From Craspedostauros australis (Eukaryota > Bacillariophyta > Bacillariophyceae > Mastogloiales > Achnanthaceae): DNA of 64,000 nt. The stretch lies in assembly GCA_026770025.1 (NCBI GenBank), contig JAMXDE010000081.1, positions 1 through 64,000 of the forward strand, written 5' to 3'. This document shows, in pieces, positions 17,628-28,188 of the stretch; position 1 is the first letter of the stretch, and every line of letters starts with the position of its first letter. The notes beneath the pieces were generated by a model that made no database searches, was not told the origin of the DNA, and saw only the letters and a program-made list of their open reading frames with translations. The position numbers were made by a program, and so were the translations under genes.

Positions 17628-18232
17628 AAACACACTCCATGGGGTACAGCCACGAAGTTTGAGGTCTTGGGTCCTTCTGGAAGGTACTCATACCGATGGA
17701 TCTGGATATCATGGCGTCTTGTGTGTGGCAGTACTGTGAGCTACACATCAAACGACATCTTGATCTGTAGATTTAAGTCCTTCCCACATGGATCTATCAC
17801 TTTGAACTCAATATTCGTACACTTTGGAGGAGATTCGGAGGCATCGAAGTGTTGGATTGGAGTATGATTGACATTTTGTATGCACACATGCTCAGAACGT
17901 TGTACAGCGCGATGCGTACCGTTCCGTACTACTTGGTATCAGCATCCGTAGAATTGGATCCCTTCTAAACGGATCTAGGACTTCAAACTCGATGACCGTA
18001 CTCTTTGGAGTGCGCTTGGAGTTGTCCAGTTGATTGGATCTCTGAAAACGGCCGGTGCAATACATCGATATGCATAATACTGCACAAGGCGATGCATACT
18101 GTGCAGTCTCGTCCGACGCAGTACTGCGTGGTATCAGCATCCGTAGATTTCGATAACTTCCAGACGGATCTAGCACTGCAGGCTCCATGACCGTACTCTT
18201 GGGAGTGTGCTTGGAGTGGTGCAGTTGGTATC
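17628..18232. repeat. Diverged repeat family, four units (one inverted)
   Basis: A motif of about 70-90 bp (core GTAGATT...ACGGATCTA...CGTACTCTTTGGAGTG) occurs at roughly 17767-17835, 17940-18030 and 18135-18225 on the + strand. The last two are about 195 bp apart and share flanking sequence around GTGGTATCAGCATCCGTAG. An inverted copy lies at about 17628-17700. No reading frame is supported. It sits between the C1 LTR and the truncated C2 gag and ends where C2 coding sequence begins. Confidence 0.6.
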
Positions 18233-18954
18233 AATCTACATTGGTTGAAGCTCAAAGACTTCAACAACAACATCAAGAAGCTGAACAACCACGTTCGCAA
18301 CCAAGTCTTCACTCTCCAGTCCAAAGGCGAAACAGTTGGCAGCAAAGTCACCTTTGCACTCATCACTGCATACAACACATCATACAATGAGGAGTTTGTC
18401 AGCCACATCCAGCGCTGCAGTGACTGCGGTACTCCAGACTACATCAGTCTCACGAATACTGCTGAGACCAAGTACCAGAGCATGGTCAATGCCAGCACAT
18501 GGAACCGCCTTTCTTGCGACAAGCAGCTTCTTGCTCTCTGAGCCAAGACGAAGCAGCTCAAAGCGTCAATCACCAAATCATCCAGCAAGCAAGCAAACAA
18601 CAAGAAGGACAACAAAGGGACAGCTTGCCACAAGGTGGCAACCACCCTCTTGCCAATCAAGATCCGCCAAAGGGCAACAACCCCAGGCACTTTGTCCACC
18701 AGGGAACCACCTTCCACTGGTGTGACAACCACAAGGCATGGGACAAGCACAAGACATCCAACTGTCGCGCCCGACCTGGCAAGAACGCTGACTCCTCTGG
18801 GAAGAAGCGCCAGCACGACAAGAAATCGCCCTCGTCCAAATCCGTCAAGGTCCATGCCAAGTCAGCTCCTCACGTCCACTTCGACGACAGCGATGGCCAC
18901 TATGACAGTAGCCAGCATTCCACTCCCAGCGATGGAAACGCCAGTGAGAACTGA
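18233..18954 (+). pseudogene. C2 gag remnant
   Basis: It begins at the equivalent of the NLHRLKLKDF segment of C1 gag and follows it to the end of gag, including the same C/H knuckle (FHWCDNHKAWDKHKTSNC). There are stops at 18539-18541 and 18952-18954. In C1 both codons are CGA (complement of 15723-15725 and 15309-15311), so each stop is a single C-to-T change in a CpG. A frame change near 18620 also separates the two halves. Confidence 0.85.
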
Positions 18955-19640
18955 CATGAAGGCACGCCCATCCGATCAATGTTATCAGTCACAGCACTGC
19001 AAGGCATCTCCGCGATGCAGACGACATTGCATCAGATGGGTGATGTTCCAATCGGAATTGACACCTGCACGTCGGCCACAGTCTCTGGACAACGTGGTGA
19101 CTTCAGCAACGATCTTCAGCCAGTCCACGGCATGGCCATACAAGGAGTTGGAGGGTCCATCCCCATTCAATCCAAGGGCACACTATCCTGGACAATACTC
19201 GATGATGACGGCCAGCCACTGCGGATAAAGATAGCCAACGCTTACTACGCGCCACGGCTTCGTATTCGACTGTTCTGTCCACAGCAATGGTCAGACCAAG
19301 GTCCCCGCGATCATCACGGCAGGCACTTGCGTACCTGCACAACCTACGGCAACCACACAGTCCTGCGCTCCTCGCGTCACAAGGTCACTGTCTACCATCA
19401 TCCTGGCACCAACCTGCCTCTGATGTCCGTCATCCACGCCAAGCGACATGCGCCAGCATTCCTCGCTACCTCCAGTCCTTCAAGCAATCCTGAATTTTTT
19501 AACATCACCGACGTCCCCGACGGCATGATGGAGGTTCATGAAGACCCCAAGCTTGCCGAGTTGAGGCCCGATCCTCTCCAAGACAACGACACACTGGTCC
19601 GCGATCAGTCGGCAACACATCCTGTTGGTGCATCCGATGC
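18955..19640 (+). pseudogene. C2 aspartic protease
   Basis: The open frame 18979-19926 starts with the gag-protease junction. GIDTCTSATVSG at about 19042-19080 occupies the place of the D-T-G-A active site, followed by MAIQGVGGSIPIQSKGTLSW and IANAYYAPRLRIR, the flap and C-terminal strands of copia proteases. The active-site glycine is cysteine here, and C1 has the same GIDTCT, so the variant predates the decay of this copy. Confidence 0.7.
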
Positions 19641-20655
19641 ACAGGGACAGCTACTCCGGTGGCACCATCGCTTGGGGCACCTTCCCTTCCGTGTCTTGCG
19701 CAACATGGCATCACACGGAATCATACCACGGCACTTGGCCAAGGCCGAGTTCCCTCTCTGCTCTGGGTGCATCTATGGCAAGGCCGTCCGCCAGCGCAAG
19801 CCAAATTGCATCACGCGCGTCGTCAAGCGAGCGCGATTCCCAGGGCACATCGTATCGGTCGATCAGATCGTCTCTCGCCAGCCTGGGGTGCTTCCGCAGC
19901 AAAAGGGCACGCACACCTGGTCGTGATACACATGCGTGACAGTGTTTGTTGATCAGTACCTTGGTATTGACTACGTTCACTTGCAGCTCACCCAGTCTGG
20001 TGCCAACACACTGCAAGCCAATCAGGCTTTCGAGCGCTATGCTCACTCATTCGGTGTCTGCATACACCACTACCACCCCGACAAAGACAGATTCGCTGAG
20101 CAGCTGTTCCACACAGCTGTCGCAGCAGCCAATCAAACCATCACATTCTGTGGAGTCAATGCTCACCATCAGAATGGCATCGCCAAGCAACGCATCCGCA
20201 ACCTCCAAGAGTCCACTTGCTCGATGCTCTTGCATGCGCAGCACCATTGTCCTGATGCCATTCATCCGTCTCTATGGCTGTATGCTCTGCGCTACGCCTC
20301 TGAGATCCGAAGGAACGCTGCTCGAGAGGGAGGTATATCGCCACTCCAGCGATTTGTACAGATCAAGGTCCAACCCTTGATGCAACACTTTCACACATTT
20401 GGATGCCCTGTATACATCCTCAAGGCTGCACTGCAACAAAGATCCCAGGTTCCCAAGTGGAGCAGCCGCGCCAACATTGCCATCTTCCTTGGCATGTCAG
20501 CTGAACATGCGAGCAGCGTACCTATCGCTCAAGATCGACACAGGGTACATTTCGCCACAGTTCCATCTGAACTTCGACAACAGGTTCCAAACAGTCAAGA
20601 CCAACCCGCTAATGCGTCCTGGCGCATCACAGTGGCAGCGTCTCACGCACATTGA
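19641..20655 (+). pseudogene. C2 integrase with mutated catalytic glutamate
   Basis: RWHHRLGHLPFRVLRNMAS and CSGCIYGKAVRQRK (about 19660-19800) form the HHCC zinc-binding N-domain (GAG-pre-integrase). The frame stops at a TGA (19924-19926) and resumes at 19936. In the core, VFVDQYLGIDYVHLQL and HYHPDKDRFAEQLF carry aspartates, and HHQNGIAKQRIRNLQE carries Lys (AAG, 20185-20187) where the invariant catalytic Glu belongs. GCC-GAG to GCC-AAG is a G-to-A change in a CpG, so the enzyme would be dead even without the stop. Confidence 0.75.
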
Positions 20656-22190
20656 CGAACCAGCCAAGCTCTCACAGCAGATGCGCTCCAAACGCATCAC
20701 ACGTGCTGTTCAGCACCAGCTTTCCGCAAGCACACGTCCTCCTGGGACCACACATGCTGCACCTGACGCCAAGCCATTCCAGCTTGACATGCAGCACAAG
20801 TTGCAAAGCCTTCCGAGGCACAACCTTCCGAGGTCCAGCCCTCCGGGGCACAGCCTTCCGAGGCAACGTCTTCCAAGACAGCCAGCAAGCTCACCTTCAG
20901 AGGGAGCTACACCTACGCACGCCATCGCCACGCAGAACGCATCACGATCCGCTCCATCCGCAACAGAACGTGCAGACACCAACCAGCTTACACTCCAACT
21001 CCAATCATACCACACGCACACAGCTCGATCCTTCCATGCATCCAACATCCTCAACATGAACTCCGGTGATCTGCACCCCATGTCATTCGCAGCAACGCTC
21101 GCAGATGATGACACCATGTACTGGGGGCAAATGCAGAAGCAGAACGACTGCGACAAATTCATCAAGGCAATGCACAAGGAGATCGAAGACCACCAGTCCA
21201 GACAGCATTGGGAGGTCGTGCAACGCAATCAAGTGCCAAAAGGGCACAAGATCCTGAAAGCCGTCTGGTCATTCAAACGCAAACGCAGACTTGCAACCGG
21301 CGAAATCTACAAGTGGAAAGCACGGCTATGCATGCATGGAGGAGAGCAACAACATGGTGTCAACTACTGGGAAACATTCGCTCCAGTTGTCCAATGGTCC
21401 ACCATCCAGACATTCCTCACTATGGCCGTCCAACGGCGCTGGCACACTCGCCAAATCGACTTCGTTCTGGCGTTCCCGCAAGCAGATGTGGAATGCGACA
21501 TCTTCATGCAAGTACCTCAGGGGTGCAACGTGGACGGAGACAGCAGGTCTCACGTTCTCAAGCTCAAGAAGAATCTGTACGGCACCAAGCAAGCAGCTTT
21601 GGTATGGCACCGACACGTGGTTGACGGCCTGATGCAGCATGGATTCCGGCAAAGCCAAGTCGACGAATGTCTTCTCTACAAAGGCAACACATCCATTCTG
21701 CTGTACGTTGACAACGCCATCATCATTGGCCCACACAAACACGAGATCGATGACATCATCGAGCGCCTCAAGGCACGGTTTACGCTAACCGACGAAGGCA
21801 ACATGAGTGAGTATCTGGGCGTTCACATCCAACGCACTGACGACACCATCACACTCACACAACCGCAACTCATAGACCGAATCATATGAGCAGCCAAGAT
21901 CGATCCTAATGCACCAGGACGAACCTATTCGACGCCAGCCGTCAAACCGCTCCTACACAAAGACACCGGTGGCCCTGCTGCCACTCGACGATTCGATTAT
22001 CGATTGGTTGTGGGGATGCTCAACTTCCTCACACGATCGACGAGGCCTGACATCTGCTTCACAGTCCATCAATGCGCACGCTTCATGGCTCATCCAATGA
22101 AGTCACACAAAGATGCCATCGAATGGATTGTACAATACCTCACTCACACATGGGATATGGAACTCCGCATCTCACCTACCCGATGACTCC
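20399..22190 (+). pseudogene. C2 reverse transcriptase with YVDN in place of YVDD
   Basis: After a frame change near 20510 an open stretch to 21889 carries a low-complexity Pro/Ser/Arg linker with a short repeated phrase (around 20815-20880: LPRHNLPRSSPPGHSLPR). RT follows: AVWSFKRKRRLATGEIYKWK, QIDFVLAFPQADVECDIFM and NLYGTKQAALVWHRHV. LLYVDNAIIIG has Asn (AAC, 21713-21715) in place of the second catalytic Asp, again a CpG change (GAC-GAC to GAC-AAC). A TGA (21887-21889) then interrupts it and the thumb continues to about 22185 (VVGMLNFLTRSTRPDICFTV). Confidence 0.8.
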
Positions 22191-22697
22191 ATTCACTGCT
22201 ATGCTGATGCAGACTTCGCAGGAGGCTTCACACAAGCCAACAACGACCCCAACATGGCAAAAAATCGTACCGGATACGTCGTCCTGTATGCAGGATTCCC
22301 CATCATATGGAACTCCAAGCTGCAAACAGAAGTCACACTCAGCACCACAGAAGCCAAGTACGTGGCTCTCAGCCAAGCTCTATGAGAGGTTATACCCATC
22401 ATACACCTCATCAACAAAATGAAGCAGCACATATCGTCATTTGACACTTCTCTGCCAACAGTTCACTGCACAGCATTTGAGGACAACTCCGGTGCCCTCG
22501 AACTCGCCAACGCACCCAGAATGCGTCCTCGTACCAAGCACATCAATGTCAAATACCATCACTTCCGTGAAGCTGTCAGTAAAGGGCTCATCACCATCAA
22601 AAAGGTCGACACGTTGGACCAGATGGCTGACATATTCACCAAGCCCTTGGCACACCCACTATTTGAATCTCTGCGATTGCGACTATTGGGATGGTAA
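22113..22697 (+). pseudogene. C2 RNase H
   Basis: After a frame change near 22185 the sequence reads IHCYADADFAGGFTQ, TLSTTEAKYVALSQAL, TGA at 22383-22385, then FEDNSGALELANAP, TKHINVKYHHFREAV and DQMADIFTKPLAHPLFE, ending with TAA at 22695-22697. The D, E, D motifs of copia RNase H are in place. The stop follows CTA and is most simply a former CGA. The purine tract and LTR follow. Confidence 0.8.
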
Positions 22698-22730
22698 GCG
22701 CGGTCCGCCCGTGCCACCGACAAGAGGGAG

Positions 22731-22917
22731 TGTGCAGATTAAGTGCCAATTCACGAATCTGGCCGAATCCGAACGAAGAGTGTCGATGGACAGACGATAC
22801 CGCACAAACAACGAGTAGGATCCTTGTTGAGCAAATGACCGCTCCGCACAGTCATAATTTTTCAGAACAGACAGGTTTCACCCCCCAACACCTCCGGTCA
22901 CGTGAAAAACCTGCACA
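22731..22917 (+). repeat. Family-C LTR (3' LTR of C2)
   Basis: 187 bp with TGTGCAG...CTGCACA ends, inverted copy of 16850-17037, preceded by the purine tract AAGAGGGAG. The right flank starts TTCAT (22918-22922), a candidate target duplication with no matching left flank found, as expected for a 5'-truncated copy. Confidence 0.85.
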
Positions 22918-23553
22918 TTCATTCTTCAATACACGAGTAGCGTATGTATTCACTTCGTTCGGCTCGGTCGGCGATCTTCGTCGAGATCATTTCCGAAAGA
23001 ACAGCGATCTGTTGCCCTCTGCATGAGGCCGCAGCCTGTTTGTGCTTGTCTCCCATCTACTCGTACGGATGACGACAGCTCACAGTCCCCATCCCTTCCC
23101 CTCCAGACATTCTTTCATCACGACCATGACAAACGTAGACTACTTGTATTCGTGCTCGTAGTAGCTTGGATGGTGTCCACGCAGGCGCCGATGCTCTGTG
23201 AGTGGTAGTATTCTGCCTTTGCCTTCCGCCATCGACCCTGCGCACAACGCACAACAACAACAGCAAAATTCCAACAACGAGAATTCGAATACGGTATTGG
23301 ATGATACTCCGCCCACTCCACCTGCTTCACCAAGAGTGTGATAAATCACAACAACAACTAACCAGCTCACAGGTCACAAGGAAAGACACAACGGCGAAGC
23401 GATCATCCCAGACACACACAAACACGCGAACAGACATATAGCATGTTGGTCACAACAAGACAAACACAGCACATCATGTGCACGTCCCAGATGATCCAAC
23501 GTTAAATATCGTGTTGCCGTCGGACTGCTTTCCGGAGCTGTGATATTACTGCC
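22918..23553 (+). other. Intergenic region upstream of HA-alpha1
   Basis: The boundary between retrotransposon and gene DNA. No reading frame, RNA or repeat is supported. The last 300 bases become rich in CA and ACA (for example CACAACAACAACTAACCAGC near 23350), as do the leaders of the other two alpha genes. Confidence 0.4.
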
Positions 23554-25398
23554 ATGTCGCAGAGGTCACTTTCTGTAAACAGCAACGTCTTGCGAATGCC
23601 CTGGAACTGTTCCTGTGCCTCTCCGAACCCATTTCCACCACAACAACGCACACACGTCTTTCAAAACGGGAACCGCGACCGACAACAAATCACACAACAA
23701 CAACAGCAACAACAAGAAATCCGGCAAACGACATCATCCTCTCCCAGTCTCATAAATTCATCCACCGACCAACCAATCAATCAATCACCTTCCAAACACA
23801 GCAACCACAACAACCACAGCAACCACAACGCAACAACGCAACAACACACAACGATGATGTCCATCTACCAGCTCTGCAACCCTGACCTTGACATGATGAA
23901 CGCTGCCATCAACAGTGAGACCAACAGCAACAGCGATTTCTCCAAAAACGGCACTGCTCACAAAATGACCAACAACAGCAGCAAAAACAAAGCAAACAAC
24001 GCAAACAAAGAAAACAAGCGCACGTTCAACGCGATGCAATCAAACGCACCAAGCCACACACACCGCGACACTCGTAGCAATACCACCACCAGCAAAGACA
24101 ACACGGACAGCAGCGATGGCACCGCGTCGACGACATCGCTCGAGCCACGGCCAATCGGATCGAGCTACGTTCAGGTGGTGGATTCGGTTGTTCCGCAGTA
24201 CACCTTCAGCGCTGCCAACAGGCACCATATCGATGAGGTCAACACCTTCCTTTATCACATCTTCAGCATCGATCAGCAACAAACGAAGAAGCAGCAACAT
24301 CAGAAGATGGTGAAGCAGCGCACCGACGTGCGCGATATCAACAACAACCACAGCCATGTCAACCATGATATTGATGTCACGTCAAGCTCACAATCGACAG
24401 CTGATCGATTCCTCGGCAACAACAGCACTGCATTTGATGCCACAAGCAATGGAATGATGGCTGACGCGCCACCCACCAAGCAAAGGAAGCTGAGCCACCC
24501 ATCGATGATGACATCGTCCAAGTCTGTCTTTGCCGATTTCGAATGGCAGGATGATCGGCAAGCCGATCATCAGTCTCAAGCCCAAACGCGAAGGCAAAGG
24601 CAGATGCAAAGCAATGAGGTCGAGATTGATATGGGTGGCTGCGACGGCAACGGCAACGACAATGGCAACCGCATCCAACGCCAAGCATGCCATACCGCCA
24701 ACACCAATACCGACACCAGTACAAGTACAAGTACAAACATCGATGCTATCATCGACACAGACATCGTGTGGGAGGACTATCCAGCCATGACATCGCGCAG
24801 CTCAGGAAGCAACACTCAGGCACTCGCAACCGCAACCGCAACCGAAGCTACTTCCGCATCCACATCCGCATCCACGCCCATCAAGTTCCGAAAATACCAG
24901 GCCAACCAATGGGAACAGCGGTACCATGAGCTCGTCCAGTACCAAAAGCAGCACGGGCACTGCCTCGTCGATCCAAACGACAGCAAAACGCTCTCGCACT
25001 GGATCAAGCGACAGCGCTTCCAGTACAAGCAGAAGATGGATGGCAACCATTCCACACTCACGGATGGCAGGCAGAGCAAGTTGCAGGCGCTCGGCTTCGT
25101 GTGGGACACTCATGAGGCCGCTTGGGAGTTCCATTTCCGAGAGCTCATCGACTTTCAGAAGGCGACAGGGCACACGAATGTCCCCACTCAGTATGCGCCG
25201 AACCCGCCGCTCGGTATCTGGGTGAAGGGACAGCGCCGGCAATATCGGTTGCATTCAATTGGCAAGAAGTCGACACTGACCGCCGTGCGTGTCGAGCGCC
25301 TGAATGCGATGGGCTTCGTCTGGGCCATCCGCGCATCTCGCATGACTCGTTCATCATCTGGCTCGTCTGGATCTTCCAAGTCGTCGGGATCGTCGTAA
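23554..25398 (+). CDS. Double HA-domain protein, alpha subfamily, gene 1
   Basis: 614 residues from ATG at 23554. An in-frame ATG pair at 23854/23857 (MMSIYQL) may be the true start, since the preceding 300 bases are Gln/Asn-coding CA-rich sequence like the untranslated leaders of alpha2 and alpha3. Residues 1-440 are low-complexity (Asn, Gln, Ser, Thr) apart from a segment around residues 208-235 (VVDSVVPQYTF ... HHIDEVNTFLYHIF) recognisable in the other alpha genes. Two helicase-associated domains follow, about 451-515 (WEQRYHELVQYQKQHGHC, LSHWIKRQRFQYK, LGFVWD) and 522-588 (LIDFQKATGHTNVP, IWVKGQRRQYRLH). The tail is Ser/Gly. HA domains are three-helix, probably nucleic-acid-binding modules; no helicase motor is present. 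A DNA- or RNA-binding regulator is an inference. Confidence 0.85.
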   Translation: MSQRSLSVNSNVLRMPWNCSCASPNPFPPQQRTHVFQNGNRDRQQITQQQQQQQEIRQTTSSSPSLINSSTDQPINQSPSKHSNHNNHSNHNATTQQHTTMMSIYQLCNPDLDMMNAAINSETNSNSDFSKNGTAHKMTNNSSKNKANNANKENKRTFNAMQSNAPSHTHRDTRSNTTTSKDNTDSSDGTASTTSLEPRPIGSSYVQVVDSVVPQYTFSAANRHHIDEVNTFLYHIFSIDQQQTKKQQHQKMVKQRTDVRDINNNHSHVNHDIDVTSSSQSTADRFLGNNSTAFDATSNGMMADAPPTKQRKLSHPSMMTSSKSVFADFEWQDDRQADHQSQAQTRRQRQMQSNEVEIDMGGCDGNGNDNGNRIQRQACHTANTNTDTSTSTSTNIDAIIDTDIVWEDYPAMTSRSSGSNTQALATATATEATSASTSASTPIKFRKYQANQWEQRYHELVQYQKQHGHCLVDPNDSKTLSHWIKRQRFQYKQKMDGNHSTLTDGRQSKLQALGFVWDTHEAAWEFHFRELIDFQKATGHTNVPTQYAPNPPLGIWVKGQRRQYRLHSIGKKSTLTAVRVERLNAMGFVWAIRASRMTRSSSGSSGSSKSSGSS

Positions 25399-26152
25399 AG
25401 CAACCGCTGAAGTGGCATTCCCATGTCGCTGGCGCTTGCGCTGACGGCGGCTGTGGCGGGCGACGATGACACCGGCACCTACACCGACACAACACAGCAG
25501 AACGGTGACCATGTCCGAGTACACAATGGATTCAGACGTATGCAGACACATCCAGATACTCTACTCGACACTCTATATAGAACATCAATTTTGATTTTCT
25601 CCTCTCACTTGTCCACACAATCAAACGCGAGTGTAGACACTCATACACACAAGCGCATCTGTATGGTATACATATGCCGCACGTGGACGATCACAGAGCG
25701 TAGCCTGTCCGGTACCTGTGCTGCTATCGCCATCGTTACGTCGAGGTGCCGTGAATCAGCTGCGGCGCCATGCTGCAGGTACCCTAATTTATCTTCAGCT
25801 CCTCTCTCTTCTCCTCTCCTTCCATCTCGTCTCGATCTCCGCACTGCCGCACCCTCGCTCCGCGTTCCTTCATTTCGATCGGAGCTGGTCCGCCCGTTCT
25901 CTCGTCGCTTGGCTCTGCCTCAATCTGCGGCGGATCCCTGGGTGATCCAACGGCAGACTTGCAGCAGAGCTCAGATGGGTTTGCGCTGGGTTGAGGCCAC
26001 AGCGCAGCAGCCACAACTCCGTGCCAGCTCACACGAGCACTCGTGGTCGTGCCGTTTTGCGGAGAAGAATGGAGGTGGAAGGAGGAAAGCCAAACTCGCT
26101 TTTGGGACGTGGATTCGCCATTCGCTTGTCGCTTTGTCCTCTTTGTTCGTTC

Positions 26153-26198
<46 letters not shown>

Positions 26199-26221
26199 GG
26201 TGGTGGTGGTGGTGGTGGTGA
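26153..26221. repeat. Microsatellite (GTT)n then (GGT)n
   Basis: About 69 bp of perfect GTT triplets changing to GGT triplets near 26183. Confidence 0.9.
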
Positions 26222-27885
26222 TCCATCCGTTTAGTAGGTGGGAAACAGTCCACAGGATCTGCAAAAGGGACAGAAGGTTCACTTCGCCGGAGAAGGTCTT
26301 CTGTCTGCGTCATGTTTGTCGACAAGAACCACCGAGTTCGGCCACGTTTCAAGTTTCTGTTGTTCCCTTCTCGTTCGTTCCTGTTCGCATCCGTCCTTGT
26401 GCTCCCACGTTCGTACATGTCTGTGTGGTGTTGTGGCTTGCAGCTTCATGTCTGTGCAAGTACTGGTACGCACTCGCACATACTTGTACCGTACGTGTCT
26501 GCGAGCAAACTGATGCGAAGTTGCCCCGCACAAGACCACAAATAGGAGAGAATGTCCGATCGCGGATTTCTGAGTTTGGGGACAAGTTGTGATGCAGTTT
26601 GGGGACCAACAACACTGTCCCCATCACCACGTGCCATACCCGCATACTCAGTGGTAGCGACCGTAATCTAAGCTAATCACAAACGACGAACTGTTCTCCA
26701 TGTGTGACAGAGAGCGCAAGTAAGAGTGACCTGCAAGCGACGAACACTCGTATGTGCAATGGAGTCCACTGGAGCAACAAGGATAACTGTAGACCAGAGA
26801 ACATGGGATGCCATGGAGTTCAACGAGAGTGGAGGGAACCTGACCTCGAATCGAGTCGAGTGAAGTGGTGTAGACGAGTACTGCACGTTTGCTTGTCGAA
26901 GACTTGGAGTTGAGCAGAGTATCATCTCCGTGAGAGTACCTGTTGCTGTCGTTCTTGTCATTGCTGTGGCGGTCATTCGAGTTGGCAAGAGTGCGATTTG
27001 CAGCACATTGCAATTTCCGAGAGAAGAACGTCGACCAATCCACGGCATCTGCATTCATCTGAGAAGACACCTGCCTCTTGGGGTGGCTGATGTGAGAACA
27101 TCATCGACGACCGCCGTGTCCGCAGACGTGAGCATCGTCATCATTCTACAGACATCAGAAAGGGGACCTGCAGCTTCAGCTCCAGACCCAACCTCAGACT
27201 TGTGTCCAGACCCAAGCGCATCGGAGAGATCTCTTTGGTGGAGAAAGAGAAGGAGGACGAAGAGAAGGACGAAGAGAACGATGAAGAGACGAGACCCGAA
27301 ACAGCGGAGATGCGCGCAGACACATTGTTTCTGTTCACCTCTTGCAGTTCGGGTTGGATCATTGGCTTGATGCTTTCCACGTCCCACAACAGCGTGTCGA
27401 CAACAACGCTAGCAACAGCAGTGAGGCCGCACAGTATCTGCAAAGCGATGAACCCGGGTTGTGTTGTCTGGAATCTATCGGTCGAATAGTTGTTCGTGTC
27501 ACTCCGATGACGAACGGCGTTGTGTCCGTACTACAACTCTTCGATGTTCTCCTCATGCGCAGGTGCAGCACTTGTATTGCAGTGGATTGCAGTTGGTCGT
27601 TTTGTTTCGCATTGTATTTGATTTCTACCTTTCGCTGGTATTACACTTATGACGATGCGTCACATGACCCCCAACACTTAATACCCAACACGGCATCGGG
27701 GCAACGTGGCATAAACAGAACCCTCATGTGACGTGGCGAATGGTAGCATCATCCTTCACACACGCAACCACAACCACGTACATTCTCGTACCGCGAAAAA
27801 ATACACACACACGATACGAGCACGAAGCACAACGGAGTTTTTGTGTGGCACAAAGGCCACTGCCGCCTTTCTCCCTGTTTCACCG

Positions 27886-27930
27886 ATCACAGAACCATCA
27901 CAGAACCATCACAGAACCACCACAGGACAA
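27886..27930. repeat. Short tandem repeat in the alpha2 leader
   Basis: Four near-copies of ATCACAGAACC in a row, the last altered to ACCACAGG, within a G-poor, CA-rich leader 260 bases before the alpha2 start codon. Confidence 0.75.
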
Positions 27931-28188
27931 CACAACAAGAGATCTCACAAAAAGACCCTCACCACAGGATTCTCACAATTTACAGACACATCACAGCATC
28001 ACATCATCACATCACACCAAAACAGATCGCCACATCGGACCACCACGCACAACTAATCACGTACTCACAATCGGCAACACCACGATTGCACCAGTATCCT
28101 GATCTTCCTGTCTCGTGACCGTGAAGACATGACCAAATACAGCATTGCTGTCAACACCATCAAGCAGAACAAGTGAACGAACTCCAGC

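Larger units (their letters stand above)
18233..22917 (+). mobile_element. Family-C copia C2, 5'-truncated and decayed
   Basis: Forward-strand copy lacking its 5' LTR and the first half of gag. It holds the rest of gag, protease, integrase, RT, RNase H, a purine tract (AAGAGGGAG, 22722-22730) and the 3' LTR 22731-22917. In contrast to C1 it carries at least five in-frame TGA stops, frameshifts near 20510 and 22185, and altered catalytic residues. Direct comparison with C1 in the shared gag region shows the changes are mostly CG to TG or CA. It is clearly older than C1, B1 and B2. Confidence 0.85.
25399..28188. other. Gene-poor spacer between HA-alpha1 and HA-alpha2
   Basis: 2.8 kb with no convincing gene. 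A 389-codon frame from 25423 is judged accidental because it reads through a (GTT)n(GGT)n tract as runs of Leu and Val. A CA-rich leader starts about 27730, ahead of alpha2. Confidence 0.5.

Noticed and set aside
25423-26592. 389-codon + strand frame after HA-alpha1
   Set aside because: It runs through a GTT/GGT microsatellite as Leu and Val runs, has no domain, and starts only 25 bases after the previous stop.
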